NCBI RefSeq assembly: GCF_023016045.1
Contig: NZ_JALKAP010000001.1
Location: forward strand, 124,001 to 188,000
Direction of reading: 5' to 3'
DNA length: 64,000 nt
DNA from: Marinobacter sp. S6332
Lineage (GTDB): Bacteria > Pseudomonadota > Gammaproteobacteria > Pseudomonadales > Oleiphilaceae
This document shows positions 56,596 through 64,000 of this stretch, in pieces (position 1 is the first letter of the stretch; each line of letters begins with the position of its first letter). The notes under the pieces are model-generated. The model saw only the letters and a program-made list of their open reading frames with translations, had not been told where the DNA came from and did no database searches. A program made the translations under genes and the position numbers.

Positions 56596-56610
56596 ACGTT
56601 TTGTATCGTA
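56596..56610. promoter_or_regulatory. Candidate PaaX operator before the SDR gene
   Basis: ACGTTTTGTATCGTA matches the island motif except for one base (GTATCG). It lies 51 bases upstream of the SDR start in the 141-base gap after paaX. Confidence 0.4.
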
Positions 56611-56660
56611 GCATCGCTCAACAATAATCCAATAGGTCTGGCTGCCCGGAGTGCGATGCA

Positions 56661-57476
56661 ATGACAATCTACAACCACGTAATCATCACTGGTGGCGGCA
56701 GCGGTCTAGGCTTGGGTATCGCCTCAAGATATCTACAGCGAGGCTGTCGGGTGTCTGTGCTGGATATAACCCTGTCGAACGAAAGTCGTGGTCAGTTAGA
56801 TGTCTCTGCCGGTGTTGGACAAACAAGCTGGCAGTTTCACGTATCAGACCTTACCGACTATGGCCGAACTCAAACGTCTATTATGGCCGCCATTGACACC
56901 TATGGCGCACCCGATCTCGCCATTAATTCAGCAGGCGTGGTAATTAACAAAGCTTTTTCCGATATGCAGCCAAGCGAATTTCGACGGGTAGTCGACATTA
57001 ACCTCAATGGCAGCTGTCACTTTGCCAAGGCTGTGCTTCCAACCATGAAACCCGGCAGTCGTCTGGCGCTCGTGGCTTCTATCGCAGGTCTTACCAGCAA
57101 CTACGCGTATGCCGCCTATGGAGCGTCAAAGTTTGGCGTGGTCGGGCTTGCCACTACTTTGCGTTACGAATATGAACCGCAGGGCATTCACATCAGTTGC
57201 ATCTGCCCGCCAGAAGTCACAACGCCTATGGTGGAAAAGGAGCGTACGGACGCTAACCCGGTATCTTTGGAACTGAAAGCACTGGCCGGTTCGCTAGAGC
57301 CTGACAGCGCCTGCGACCAGATTGTTACCGGGCTGGATGCCGGGCGCTGGCAGATTATTCCGGGGTTTTCCGGCAAGCTTACCGCCTTTGCCGCACGCTA
57401 CCTGCCCGGGCCATTCAATGCCATCATGCTTAAACTGATTGCACGTGCACTGCGTAAGCATAGTTCTAGGCCTTAA
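56661..57476 (+). CDS. Short-chain dehydrogenase next to paaX
   Basis: A 271-residue SDR with IITGGGSGLGLGIA, INSAGVV, a Ser in LVASIAGLTSNY, YGASKFGV and ICPPEVTTPM. The C-terminal extension (SGKLTAFAARYLPGPFNAIM) is longer than in minimal SDRs. Substrate unknown; its placement after paaX and a candidate operator suggests a link to phenylacetate or its precursors. It overlaps the convergent AraC gene by 11 bases. Confidence 0.87.
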   Translation: MTIYNHVIITGGGSGLGLGIASRYLQRGCRVSVLDITLSNESRGQLDVSAGVGQTSWQFHVSDLTDYGRTQTSIMAAIDTYGAPDLAINSAGVVINKAFSDMQPSEFRRVVDINLNGSCHFAKAVLPTMKPGSRLALVASIAGLTSNYAYAAYGASKFGVVGLATTLRYEYEPQGIHISCICPPEVTTPMVEKERTDANPVSLELKALAGSLEPDSACDQIVTGLDAGRWQIIPGFSGKLTAFAARYLPGPFNAIMLKLIARALRKHSSRP

Positions 57477-58524
57477 CCCAAGCTGGCATTGCACGCCGAG
57501 AGACTAATCGGCGGGATGCCCCACCAATACCTTCATCCTTACGCCACTGTCTCGGGCTTTTGCCGTACCACCGGTGAAACGCCCGCGAGAATGCTACAAG
57601 GTCGCCATAGCCAAGCATGCCCGAGAGCTGTGTGAGGCTAACTTCAGACTCCCTCAAATAACGCGTTGCCATTGTTTTGCGGGTGTTTTCCAGCAACTGC
57701 TGAAAGCTGGTTCCTTCATCTGCTAGATACCGCTGTAGAGTGCGACGGCTAAGCATCATGTAATCTGCAACTTGCTCGACGGTTACCCGCCCATTCGGCA
57801 AAAAACTGCTGATCAGATGCTGCACGTAGGCAGGCAACTCCTTCAGTGGCATGCTGTCTAACTTCTCCATATGCTGTCGCATAAGGTTGTGAAGAACCGG
57901 ATCAGACTCACTCAGGGGTGATCGCAGCAAAGACGCATCAAACACGCAACCGTTGGTCTCGCTATTAAATCGCGGAACTTGACCCAGTAACCGCCGATAA
58001 TCGGCAACATCCGCCCCGGGAGCACTTTGCAAATACACCGCACTGGGCTGCCAACGCTTGCCCAGCAGTGCGTGCAGTAATTGCTTACCTACACCGATCG
58101 CCAACTCAATGGCCTGCCGACCCGTGGTTTCGCTCCCAAGAGTTGGCTTATAACTCAAAATCACCAAATTACCGTGTTGCTCAATAGTCACCAAGGCTCC
58201 ACTGGAGTGCAGATGGTAGAAGTCTGTTAGCTCAATCAGGGACTCGAGAACCGTTTGGGCGTTTTTCAGCAAATACAGCAAAGGCCCGAATATATCGACG
58301 CCCTGAAACAGCCCATACTCTAAGCCAAACAATGGATTACCCGATTCGCTGGCGGATAGCTCCATCAGTAGCTCAATTCGCTGGTAAGAAATCAGACTTT
58401 CGGGATGCTGCAACACATCTGCTGGCAAGCCTACGAGCTTAAGCATCTTCTGATATTCCAGCCCATTCTTTGTCGCAAATTCATCGAAACGAGCTAGGGA
58501 TGAGGCGCGGGAAAACTGGGTCAT
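57466..58524 (-). CDS. AraC-family regulator (OruR-like)
   Basis: A 352-residue regulator. The N-terminal ligand-binding domain of the arabinose-binding type has FGLEYGLFQGVDIFGPLLYLL and TDFYHLHSSGALVTIEQ. The C-terminal double helix-turn-helix has ADYMMLSRRTLQRYLADEG and GYGDLVAFSRAFHRWYGKSPRQWR. An ATG at 58524 is chosen; an in-frame TTG twelve codons upstream is the alternative, and neither has a clear ribosome site. It is divergent from the haem-propeller gene, its likely target. Confidence 0.9.
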   Translation of the reverse strand: MTQFSRASSLARFDEFATKNGLEYQKMLKLVGLPADVLQHPESLISYQRIELLMELSASESGNPLFGLEYGLFQGVDIFGPLLYLLKNAQTVLESLIELTDFYHLHSSGALVTIEQHGNLVILSYKPTLGSETTGRQAIELAIGVGKQLLHALLGKRWQPSAVYLQSAPGADVADYRRLLGQVPRFNSETNGCVFDASLLRSPLSESDPVLHNLMRQHMEKLDSMPLKELPAYVQHLISSFLPNGRVTVEQVADYMMLSRRTLQRYLADEGTSFQQLLENTRKTMATRYLRESEVSLTQLSGMLGYGDLVAFSRAFHRWYGKSPRQWRKDEGIGGASRRLVSRRAMPAWVKA

Positions 58525-58654
58525 AGGGCGAGCATTTACCGTGTTGGCGTAAAAAATCAAGTTTATGGCACGGAAAGCAGTATTGCTACAAAAGATCTGA
58601 ACGAGGATAGGAGCATAATCCTGTATTCACTCTATGTTCCCGAGGAACCTGACG

Positions 58655-60442
58655 ATGATAATAAGAAAGTGCTCCGCACGGGCGATATCAGCCGCACTGG
58701 CAATGCTGGCCAGCCCGTTATATGCCGCCTCTGTACAGTTCTCAGGTCAGGTGGTTCTGGCAGATACCACGCCAGACGACATTGTGGTTGGCGGTGCGAT
58801 GGTTACGGTAATCGATAGCCGAGGCGTGTCTGCCACTACTTATTCCGGAGCAGATGGTAACTGGGCACTTGATGAGGATTCACTGCAACCGCCACTCACC
58901 CTCCGGGCCCGGGCGGGAGCGGCCTACGCTGACACACTGCTGACCATCGAGCCCGGTGCTCAGTCGGCCATAAGGCTACAACTGCAAAAACTTACCGATC
59001 CCAAGGACATCTCGGAGCGCCTCACTGCCAGTGCCCACGCCTCGGCAGTGGATTGGCAGAATGCAGACACAAAACAGGATTTTATTAGCCAGTGCCACTT
59101 CTGCCACCAGATCGGCAATGCCACCACCCGCGTGGAGAAAACAGAAGAGCAGTGGCGCGATACCCTTGATCGCATGCAGGGCTATGGCGCCATGCTGACG
59201 TGGCAAAATGAGGAAGACTTCGCCAAAACCCTATCAGCCAACTTCAACGGCGAACCGGTTTCTGCCGTGCGCACCCTCGAAATGCACAACAACCTACCGG
59301 GGTCAGTGATTCGGGAATGGCCTTTTGGCGGGCCAATCAACTACGTGCACGACATTGAAATCAGCAAAGAGGATGGCCTGATATACGGCGTGGACATGAG
59401 TGCCGATAAACTTTGGATACTCGATCGCGCCAAAAACGAGATCGATAATGTCCAATGGCCAGCAAACGATCTACCTCTGGGCGGTATGTTTTCAGGTGCC
59501 GTGGCACCACTGGGAACCTTTGCCGCTCACCATGGGCCGCACTCTATTATTGAAGGGCCAAACGGCAAACTGTACACCACCAACTCACTGGCGTCTGAAA
59601 TCGGCATTTTTGATCCAAAAACCCGCAATACCGAGTTTGTCTCTCTCGGGGGCGATACGGTCTACCCACACACGTTAAGGTTCGATAAGCAGGGCACCTT
59701 GTGGTTTACCCTTGCCCTGTCCAATCAGGTTGGCCGAATGGACCCTGAAACCCGCGAACTCACCATTATCGACCTGCCTTCCAATGGCGCTTGGCGCTGG
59801 GTAGCCGATGCCATGCTGCCAACCATACTCAAGGTGGCTTCTTGGTTCGGCAAAAAGGACATGCACGTGGCACTGTCACACCACAAGGTAACCGGTGAAG
59901 GCCGTGATGTGCTGAACCTGCCTTACGGTATCGATGTGAATCCAGTTGATGGCATGATTTGGTACTCCAAACTTTATGCGGGCCGTATTGGCAAAATAGA
60001 TCCTCAAACCCTTGCAGTGACGGAATTCGAGACACCCTACCCGGCACCCAGACGCTTGCGCTTCGCCAAAGACGGCACGCTCTGGATTCCATCATTTGAA
60101 AGCGGCGTTCTGATGAAGTTTGATACCGCCACGGAGAACTTTGTTAAAAGCTACGAGCTCCCGGTATTGGCCAAGGGAGAATATGAAACGCCTTACGCCG
60201 TTGCAGTTGAGCCGAGTACCCAACATGTCTGGATCGCCGCGAACATGTCGGACCGCATACTGCGCTTTGATCCAAAAGCCGAGATCTTTCAGGCCTACCC
60301 AAGCCCGACTCGAGTGACCTTCCTACGGGACTTTACTTTCACTCCAGAGGGCGATGTCTGCACGAGTAACGCTAACCTTCCCGCTGGTGCCATTGAGGGC
60401 GGCCGCGCAAAGTTTATGTGCCTTACGCCAGCTCGTAACTAA
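58655..60442 (+). CDS. Periplasmic c-type cytochrome/beta-propeller protein (Vgb/SMP-30-like)
   Basis: A 595-residue exported protein. A signal peptide ends near SPLYAAS. An N-terminal carboxypeptidase regulatory-like beta-sandwich (SADGNWALDEDSL-type repeat) is followed by a CxxCH haem motif, C147-H-F-C150-H151. Then come about six repeats of the virginiamycin lyase/SMP-30 type propeller: GLIYGVDMSADKLWILD, GKLYTTNSLASEIGIFDP, GTLWFTLALSNQVGRMDP and GMIWYSKLYAGRIGKIDP. The combination points to a periplasmic dehydrogenase or electron-transfer protein, not an antibiotic lyase. The ATG at 58655 follows GAGG by nine bases; an ATG seven codons upstream is weaker. Substrate unknown. Confidence 0.85.
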   Translation: MIIRKCSARAISAALAMLASPLYAASVQFSGQVVLADTTPDDIVVGGAMVTVIDSRGVSATTYSGADGNWALDEDSLQPPLTLRARAGAAYADTLLTIEPGAQSAIRLQLQKLTDPKDISERLTASAHASAVDWQNADTKQDFISQCHFCHQIGNATTRVEKTEEQWRDTLDRMQGYGAMLTWQNEEDFAKTLSANFNGEPVSAVRTLEMHNNLPGSVIREWPFGGPINYVHDIEISKEDGLIYGVDMSADKLWILDRAKNEIDNVQWPANDLPLGGMFSGAVAPLGTFAAHHGPHSIIEGPNGKLYTTNSLASEIGIFDPKTRNTEFVSLGGDTVYPHTLRFDKQGTLWFTLALSNQVGRMDPETRELTIIDLPSNGAWRWVADAMLPTILKVASWFGKKDMHVALSHHKVTGEGRDVLNLPYGIDVNPVDGMIWYSKLYAGRIGKIDPQTLAVTEFETPYPAPRRLRFAKDGTLWIPSFESGVLMKFDTATENFVKSYELPVLAKGEYETPYAVAVEPSTQHVWIAANMSDRILRFDPKAEIFQAYPSPTRVTFLRDFTFTPEGDVCTSNANLPAGAIEGGRAKFMCLTPARN

Positions 60443-60467
60443 TCTCAATCATCGGTTTACACAGAAG

Positions 60468-60491
60468 TCTGGGCTGCATTTTCAGCCCAGA
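60468..60491 (+). terminator. Hairpin after the haem-propeller gene
   Basis: TCTGGGCTG pairs perfectly with CAGCCCAGA around a six-base loop, 26 bases after the stop. Only a weak T-rich tail follows, so termination is likely but not certain. Confidence 0.6.
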
Positions 60492-60628
60492 GCCTTTACC
60501 TTCTAGCCGCCATACTTGACTTAGAACAACTGCAACCATCGTTCAAGAGAGCCAGCCGCGTTACTGTATTGCAACTCTTCGTTACCTACTAAGCGAATAC
60601 AAATACTGCTTAAAAAACCTGCATTCTG

Positions 60629-60658
60629 TTGAAAAAGAATAGTGGATCTATTTAAGAT
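60629..60658 (+). promoter_or_regulatory. Candidate sigma-70 promoter of the oxidase operon
   Basis: TTGAAA is followed by TTAAGA after 17 bases (or TAAGAT after 18), about 30 bases before the ATG. I looked for an Fnr/Anr box (TTGAT-N4-ATCAA) in 60443-60687 and found none. Confidence 0.4.
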
Positions 60659-60687
60659 GTATTTGTAATGCATCAACAGGAAAGACT

Positions 60688-62304
60688 ATGACGCCTACCA
60701 TCGCCATTCTCCTGATCATTACCTTCGTGCTCTCCACGGTGGGTTTGCTGCTACTGATCTGGTCTATTGCCAACAATCAGTTCAGTCACGGTCAGGCCGC
60801 GGCCCGCACCATCTTCTCACCGGGTGAAGAAGGTCACAGTGAAGACCCGGCACGGGCCGCTGACGAACCTTTCACCGGTGACACCAGCGAGCAGACCGAA
60901 GCCATCGAAGCCCGCTGGTCTGCCGATCAATCCTCCAGAACCGCGGTACTGACCTGGCTCAGCTCATCGGTTTTCTGGCTACTTTTAGGCTCGTTTTTCG
61001 GCCTAGCTTCTTCCATAAAGATGCACCTACCGGAGTTTTTGACAGCCAGTGAGTTTCTTACCTTTGGCCGAATTCGTCCCGTTCACCTTAATGCGGTTAC
61101 CTACGGCTGGGCGTCCATGGCGGGCATTGGTGTGGCACTGTTCTTGATTCCACGGCTGTTTAAAACCTCACTGGTGGGCGGCAAGTACGCCGTTATCGGC
61201 GGTTTTATCTGGAATATCGGTCTGATTTTGGGCTTGAGCGCCATCACGCTGGGCCTGTCCGATGGCGAGGAGTGGCTGGAGTTCCCCTGGCAGATCGACA
61301 TTCTGTTTGTCGTCGGCGGCGCCTTGTGTGCCGTGCCATTGCTACTCACCGCCGCCAACCGGAAAGTGGAACATCTCTATGTTACAAGCTGGTACCTGAT
61401 GGCGGCGCTGGTGTGGTTTCCCTTCCTGTTCCTCATTGCCAACCTGCCTTTCGCCTTTCCCGGTGCCTCTGGCGCCACGGTTAACTGGTGGTTCGCTCAC
61501 AACGTGCTTGGCCTCTGGGTAACGCCCATCGGCATTGGCATTGCGTATTACATGATTCCGAAGATTCTCGGTAGGCCAATCATTTCGTATCAATTATCGC
61601 TTATCGGCTTCTGGTCGCTGGCGCTGTTTTATAGTCAGGTTGGCATTCACCACCTCATTGGCGGTCCCATTCCTACGTGGCTGGTCACGCTTTCGATTGT
61701 CCACAGTGTGATGATGTCGATTCCGGTGATTACCGTTGCTATCAACCACCACGGCACCATGATGGGCAACTTCGGGCGCCTCAAAGACTCGCCAACTCTG
61801 CGTTTTGTATGGATCGGCGCGCTCATGTACACCGTGGCATCGCTTCAGGGCTCCATGGAAGCACTGCGCAGCATTAACGTGATTACTCACTTCACCCACT
61901 ACACCGTTGCCCATGCCCACCTTGGCATGTATGCCTTCCTGAGTTTTATTCTGTTCGGTGCGGTGTATTTCATTATGCCCCGCCTCACCAACTGGGAGTG
62001 GCCTTGGCGCAAATTGATCAGCCTGCATTTCTGGCTGGTCAGCGCCGGCATTCTGATCTACGTGGTATCGCTCACCGTTGCAGGTTGGAAGCAGGGTGTT
62101 GCACTGCTCGATGCGGCCATGCCTTTTATGGACATTGTAAAAATGACACTGCCCGGTCTTCAAGCTCGCACAGTCGGTGGCGCTCTGATGACCCTCGGGC
62201 ATCTAGTATTCGCGTTTCATTTCATCGCCATGTTACTGCGCAGTGGGGCCGCCACTGAGCAACCGACTCTCTTCCGCCCAGCCACCAAGGAGAACGCCCA
62301 ATGA
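60688..62304 (+). CDS. ccoN: cbb3-type oxidase subunit I with CcoS-like N-terminal segment
   Basis: A 538-residue haem-copper oxidase. The core from about 85 has the low-spin haem ligand H133 (TFGRIRPVHLNAV), CuB ligands H271 (WWFAHNVLGLW), H321 and H322 (QVGIHHLIGG), the tyrosine expected for the cbb3 His-Tyr link (Y315), and haem ligands H409 and H411 (VAHAHLGMYAF). The first 50 residues, one helix followed by NNQFSHGQAAARTIF, resemble CcoS, a separate maturation protein. The fusion adds about 80 residues to the usual CcoN start. It reduces oxygen to water and is likely to pump protons with high affinity for O2. Confidence 0.92.
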   Translation: MTPTIAILLIITFVLSTVGLLLLIWSIANNQFSHGQAAARTIFSPGEEGHSEDPARAADEPFTGDTSEQTEAIEARWSADQSSRTAVLTWLSSSVFWLLLGSFFGLASSIKMHLPEFLTASEFLTFGRIRPVHLNAVTYGWASMAGIGVALFLIPRLFKTSLVGGKYAVIGGFIWNIGLILGLSAITLGLSDGEEWLEFPWQIDILFVVGGALCAVPLLLTAANRKVEHLYVTSWYLMAALVWFPFLFLIANLPFAFPGASGATVNWWFAHNVLGLWVTPIGIGIAYYMIPKILGRPIISYQLSLIGFWSLALFYSQVGIHHLIGGPIPTWLVTLSIVHSVMMSIPVITVAINHHGTMMGNFGRLKDSPTLRFVWIGALMYTVASLQGSMEALRSINVITHFTHYTVAHAHLGMYAFLSFILFGAVYFIMPRLTNWEWPWRKLISLHFWLVSAGILIYVVSLTVAGWKQGVALLDAAMPFMDIVKMTLPGLQARTVGGALMTLGHLVFAFHFIAMLLRSGAATEQPTLFRPATKENAQ

Positions 62305-62930
62305 AACGTGCTCTCGCAATAATGGTCGGCGCAGCTCTGATTCTGTTGCTGGCCACGCTTACTCTGGTGGTTATGCCTTACCTGCAAATGTCTGCTGAGC
62401 AGATACCGCCAGACCTTAAGCCATACACAGAACAACAACAGCGTGGTCGGCAAGTATATATCGCCAATGGCTGTGTTTACTGCCACAGCCAGCAACCGCG
62501 CGATCCAAGTTTTGCGCCTGGCGATAAAGCGCGGGGTTGGGGCCGCCCATCGGTGCCCGGAGACTATGCTTACGATGAGCCTCACTTGCTGGGCACCATG
62601 CGTACCGGCCCGGACCTGTTCAACATTGGCGCCCGCCAGCCCAGCATCGACTGGCAGCTAATGCACCTGTACAACCCCAGAGCAATCATCAAAGGCAGCA
62701 TCATGCCGTCCTACCCTTTCCTGTTCCGCCATGTGGAAGAACCGGTAGAGGGGGACAAAGTGGTGAACATACCACCGCCCTATGGTCCTGAAACCGGCAA
62801 AATCGTCGCCACCGAAGATGCGCTGGCATTGGCGGAGTACATGCTCGCCCTTGACCACACTTACCCGGCGCCCACTTTGCCGAAAAAGCAGTCGAATTCC
62901 GATGAGCCCAAGGAGAACCGTGCGCCATGA
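62301..62930 (+). CDS. ccoO: CcoO-like monohaem cytochrome c subunit
   Basis: A 209-residue membrane-anchored cytochrome. One N-terminal helix (residues about 5-27) is followed by the haem motif C58-V-Y-C61-H62 and the CcoO signature SQQPRDPSFAPGDKARG and DEPHLLGTMRTGPDLFNIG, with an axial Met in GSIMPSYPFLF. It passes electrons to CcoN. The ATG overlaps the CcoN stop (ATGA), as does its own stop with the next gene. Confidence 0.93.
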   Translation: MKRALAIMVGAALILLLATLTLVVMPYLQMSAEQIPPDLKPYTEQQQRGRQVYIANGCVYCHSQQPRDPSFAPGDKARGWGRPSVPGDYAYDEPHLLGTMRTGPDLFNIGARQPSIDWQLMHLYNPRAIIKGSIMPSYPFLFRHVEEPVEGDKVVNIPPPYGPETGKIVATEDALALAEYMLALDHTYPAPTLPKKQSNSDEPKENRAP

Positions 62931-63583
62931 ACCAGCATGATCATCGCGCTCAATTTCGTGAAGCGCCCGAACCGGAAGAAGGCACACGCGCCACGCCAAA
63001 GATCGTATTGGCCTGGATTGCCATACTGATTGTGTGGGGGGTGGGCTATTACGCCTGGCAGATTGGCAAGCCCATGCTGGGTGGTGATAGCCGCTCACCG
63101 GTAGCCACTGTGCAGCAGGCACCCAAATCCGCTGGCTCAAATATCGATAGCAGCGCGGAAGCCCCGGCGAGCGCCGGTGCCGACAGCAGTACAGCAGCCG
63201 CAAAACCCGACGGCAAAGCCATCTACAGTGCTCAGTGCAGTGCTTGCCACCAAGCCAACGGGCAAGGTGTACCGGGCGCCTTTCCACCACTGGCTGGAAG
63301 TGAATGGCTGGTAGCCGATGCGGCTATTCCAGTGGCTATCGTGCACGACGGTTTGCAAGGCAAGATCGAGGTTGCAGGCAACAGTTTTCAAGGTGTCATG
63401 CCTAAATTTGGCGGCACTCTCTCCAATGCAGAGCTGGCTGCTGTTCTGAGCTATGCCCGCAGCGAGTGGGGCAATAGCGCCAACGAGATAGACCCGGCGG
63501 CAGTAGCTGAACATGTGGAACGCTTCGGCGAGCGCGGGGATTGGTCTGCCGAGGAACTGAAGGAGGTTTTCGGGGAGCCCTGA
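62927..63583 (+). CDS. Third subunit: monohaem membrane cytochrome c, CcoP-like replacement
   Basis: A 218-residue protein with an N-terminal helix (about 27-45), a long Ala/Ser/Pro-rich linker and a cytochrome c domain with C104-S-A-C107-H108, VPGAFPPLAGSEWL and an axial Met in GVMPKFGG. Normal CcoP has two haems and about 300 residues; this has one haem, so it is CcoP-like in position but not in structure. It likely receives electrons from soluble cytochromes. Confidence 0.88.
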   Translation: MNQHDHRAQFREAPEPEEGTRATPKIVLAWIAILIVWGVGYYAWQIGKPMLGGDSRSPVATVQQAPKSAGSNIDSSAEAPASAGADSSTAAAKPDGKAIYSAQCSACHQANGQGVPGAFPPLAGSEWLVADAAIPVAIVHDGLQGKIEVAGNSFQGVMPKFGGTLSNAELAAVLSYARSEWGNSANEIDPAAVAEHVERFGERGDWSAEELKEVFGEP

Positions 63584-63584
63584 G

Positions 63585-64000
63585 ATGGTCACCAGCAACA
63601 GTAGCACAGCAAAAAAAGAGCAAAACCAGGCCATCCTGATGATTGAGGGGATGCGCTGTGGCAGCTGTGCTATTGCTGTTGAAGCTCTATTGAAGAAACA
63701 GCCTGGCGTTAGTGACGCCGCTGTTAACTTCGCAGCAGACGTTGCTATGGTTTGCTGGGATGGAGAGAGGCCGCCCTTGGCTAAGCTCCAGCAAGCTGTT
63801 GCCCGTCTGGGCTACCGTTTGCACAGTTCGGTTGACCCAGACCGCAGCAAGCTGCAAGCAGAGTCGGTGCGCAAGCATCTACAAAGGCGCCTGGCCGTTG
63901 CAGTGGTTTTCGGCATGTGGAGCATGATGCCAGCCCTGCTGATTTATCTGGCTCCACTGGGTGCGGTAGAGCCGGAAGCTTTATGGCCACTTGCGCTGGC
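63585..64000 (+). CDS. CcoI-like copper-transporting P-type ATPase (N-terminal part, cut by window end)
   Basis: The frame opens at ATG 63585, one base after the previous stop, and runs open to the window edge (about 138 codons). It begins with a metal-binding HMA domain containing GMRCGSCA, followed by a positively charged stretch and a first hydrophobic helix (AVVFGMWSMMPALLIYLAPLG). CcoI delivers copper to the CuB site of cbb3 oxidases, so its place after the subunits is fitting. The transport core and phosphorylation site lie outside the window. Confidence 0.87.
   Translation, partial: MVTSNSSTAKKEQNQAILMIEGMRCGSCAIAVEALLKKQPGVSDAAVNFAADVAMVCWDGERPPLAKLQQAVARLGYRLHSSVDPDRSKLQAESVRKHLQRRLAVAVVFGMWSMMPALLIYLAPLGAVEPEALWPLAL

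Noticed and set aside
60443..60687. Fnr/Anr binding site before the oxidase operon
   Set aside because: I looked for TTGAT-N4-ATCAA and saw no match in this gap.
61594..62202. Antisense open frame of about 200 codons opposite ccoN
   Set aside because: The composition is unusual (His- and Gln-rich) and mirrors the ccoN coding strand; no start signal or domain.
62658..63290. Antisense frame of about 210 codons opposite the cytochrome genes
   Set aside because: Overlaps two genes with clear haem motifs; no independent evidence.

Overview
The window looks like a chromosome segment of a heterotrophic, aerobic gammaproteobacterium. The style of the paa genes, a cbb3-type oxidase operon, a TRAP transporter and long intergenic inverted repeats all resemble Marinobacter or a close relative. 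That assignment comes from family resemblance by eye, not from a search. I saw no rRNA, tRNA, CRISPR array, phage or complete insertion sequence. Almost everything is metabolic, and genes are packed in operons with many ATGA/GTGA/TAATG stop-start overlaps.

Layout. (1) 1-0.7 kb: the end of an outer-membrane porin gene and its terminator. (2) 0.7-6.4 kb, minus strand: a beta-oxidation set (FadB-like multifunctional enzyme, thiolase, zinc alcohol dehydrogenase, nitronate-monooxygenase-like flavoprotein). (3) 6.5-8.8 kb, minus: a multi-spanning membrane protein and an IclR regulator. (4) 9.1-13.9 kb, plus: glutaryl-CoA dehydrogenase, a PimC/PimD-like acyl-CoA dehydrogenase pair, a class II aldolase-fold protein and a MaoC-fold protein. 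(5) 13.9-21.9 kb, minus: an eight-gene operon containing an APH-fold kinase and an acyl-CoA dehydrogenase that match the two halves of animal ACAD11, with a SurE phosphatase translationally coupled to the kinase, plus two SDRs, a thioesterase, a CoA ligase and a ketopantoate-reductase-fold dehydrogenase. I infer a route for 4-hydroxy acids (levulinate-like or gamma-lactone-derived). (6) 22.1-27.6 kb: a second CoA ligase, an enoyl-CoA hydratase/isomerase and a TRAP carboxylate transporter. (7) 27.6-30.6 kb: an ACR3/BASS-type carrier, two small uncharacterised proteins and a CynX-like MFS permease.

(8) 30.8-37.1 kb: a signalling block of a CHASE hybrid histidine kinase with HPt domain, a receiver-GGDEF protein and a receiver-PAS-GGDEF-EAL protein. 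(9) 37.1-57.5 kb: a complete-looking phenylacetate (phenylacetyl-CoA) island: paaY divergent from paaGHIJK, then paaABCDE and paaZ, then a convergent Liv-type ABC importer, then paaX and an SDR. No obvious paaF or paaL is present. A GTATCA-containing motif recurs in the intergenic regions of the island and is probably the PaaX operator. The importer's LivF subunit carries an N-terminal hemerythrin-like domain. (10) 57.5-60.4 kb: an AraC regulator divergent from a periplasmic beta-propeller protein with a c-type haem motif. (11) 60.7-64.0 kb: a compact cbb3-like oxidase operon, starting with a CcoN that carries a CcoS-like N-terminal segment, then a CcoO-like and a third monohaem cytochrome, then a CcoI-like copper ATPase cut by the window end.

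Together the genes suggest a cell specialised in taking up carboxylic acids and aromatic acids, activating them to CoA thioesters and oxidising them, with oxygen-consuming ring epoxidation next to a haem-copper oxidase.
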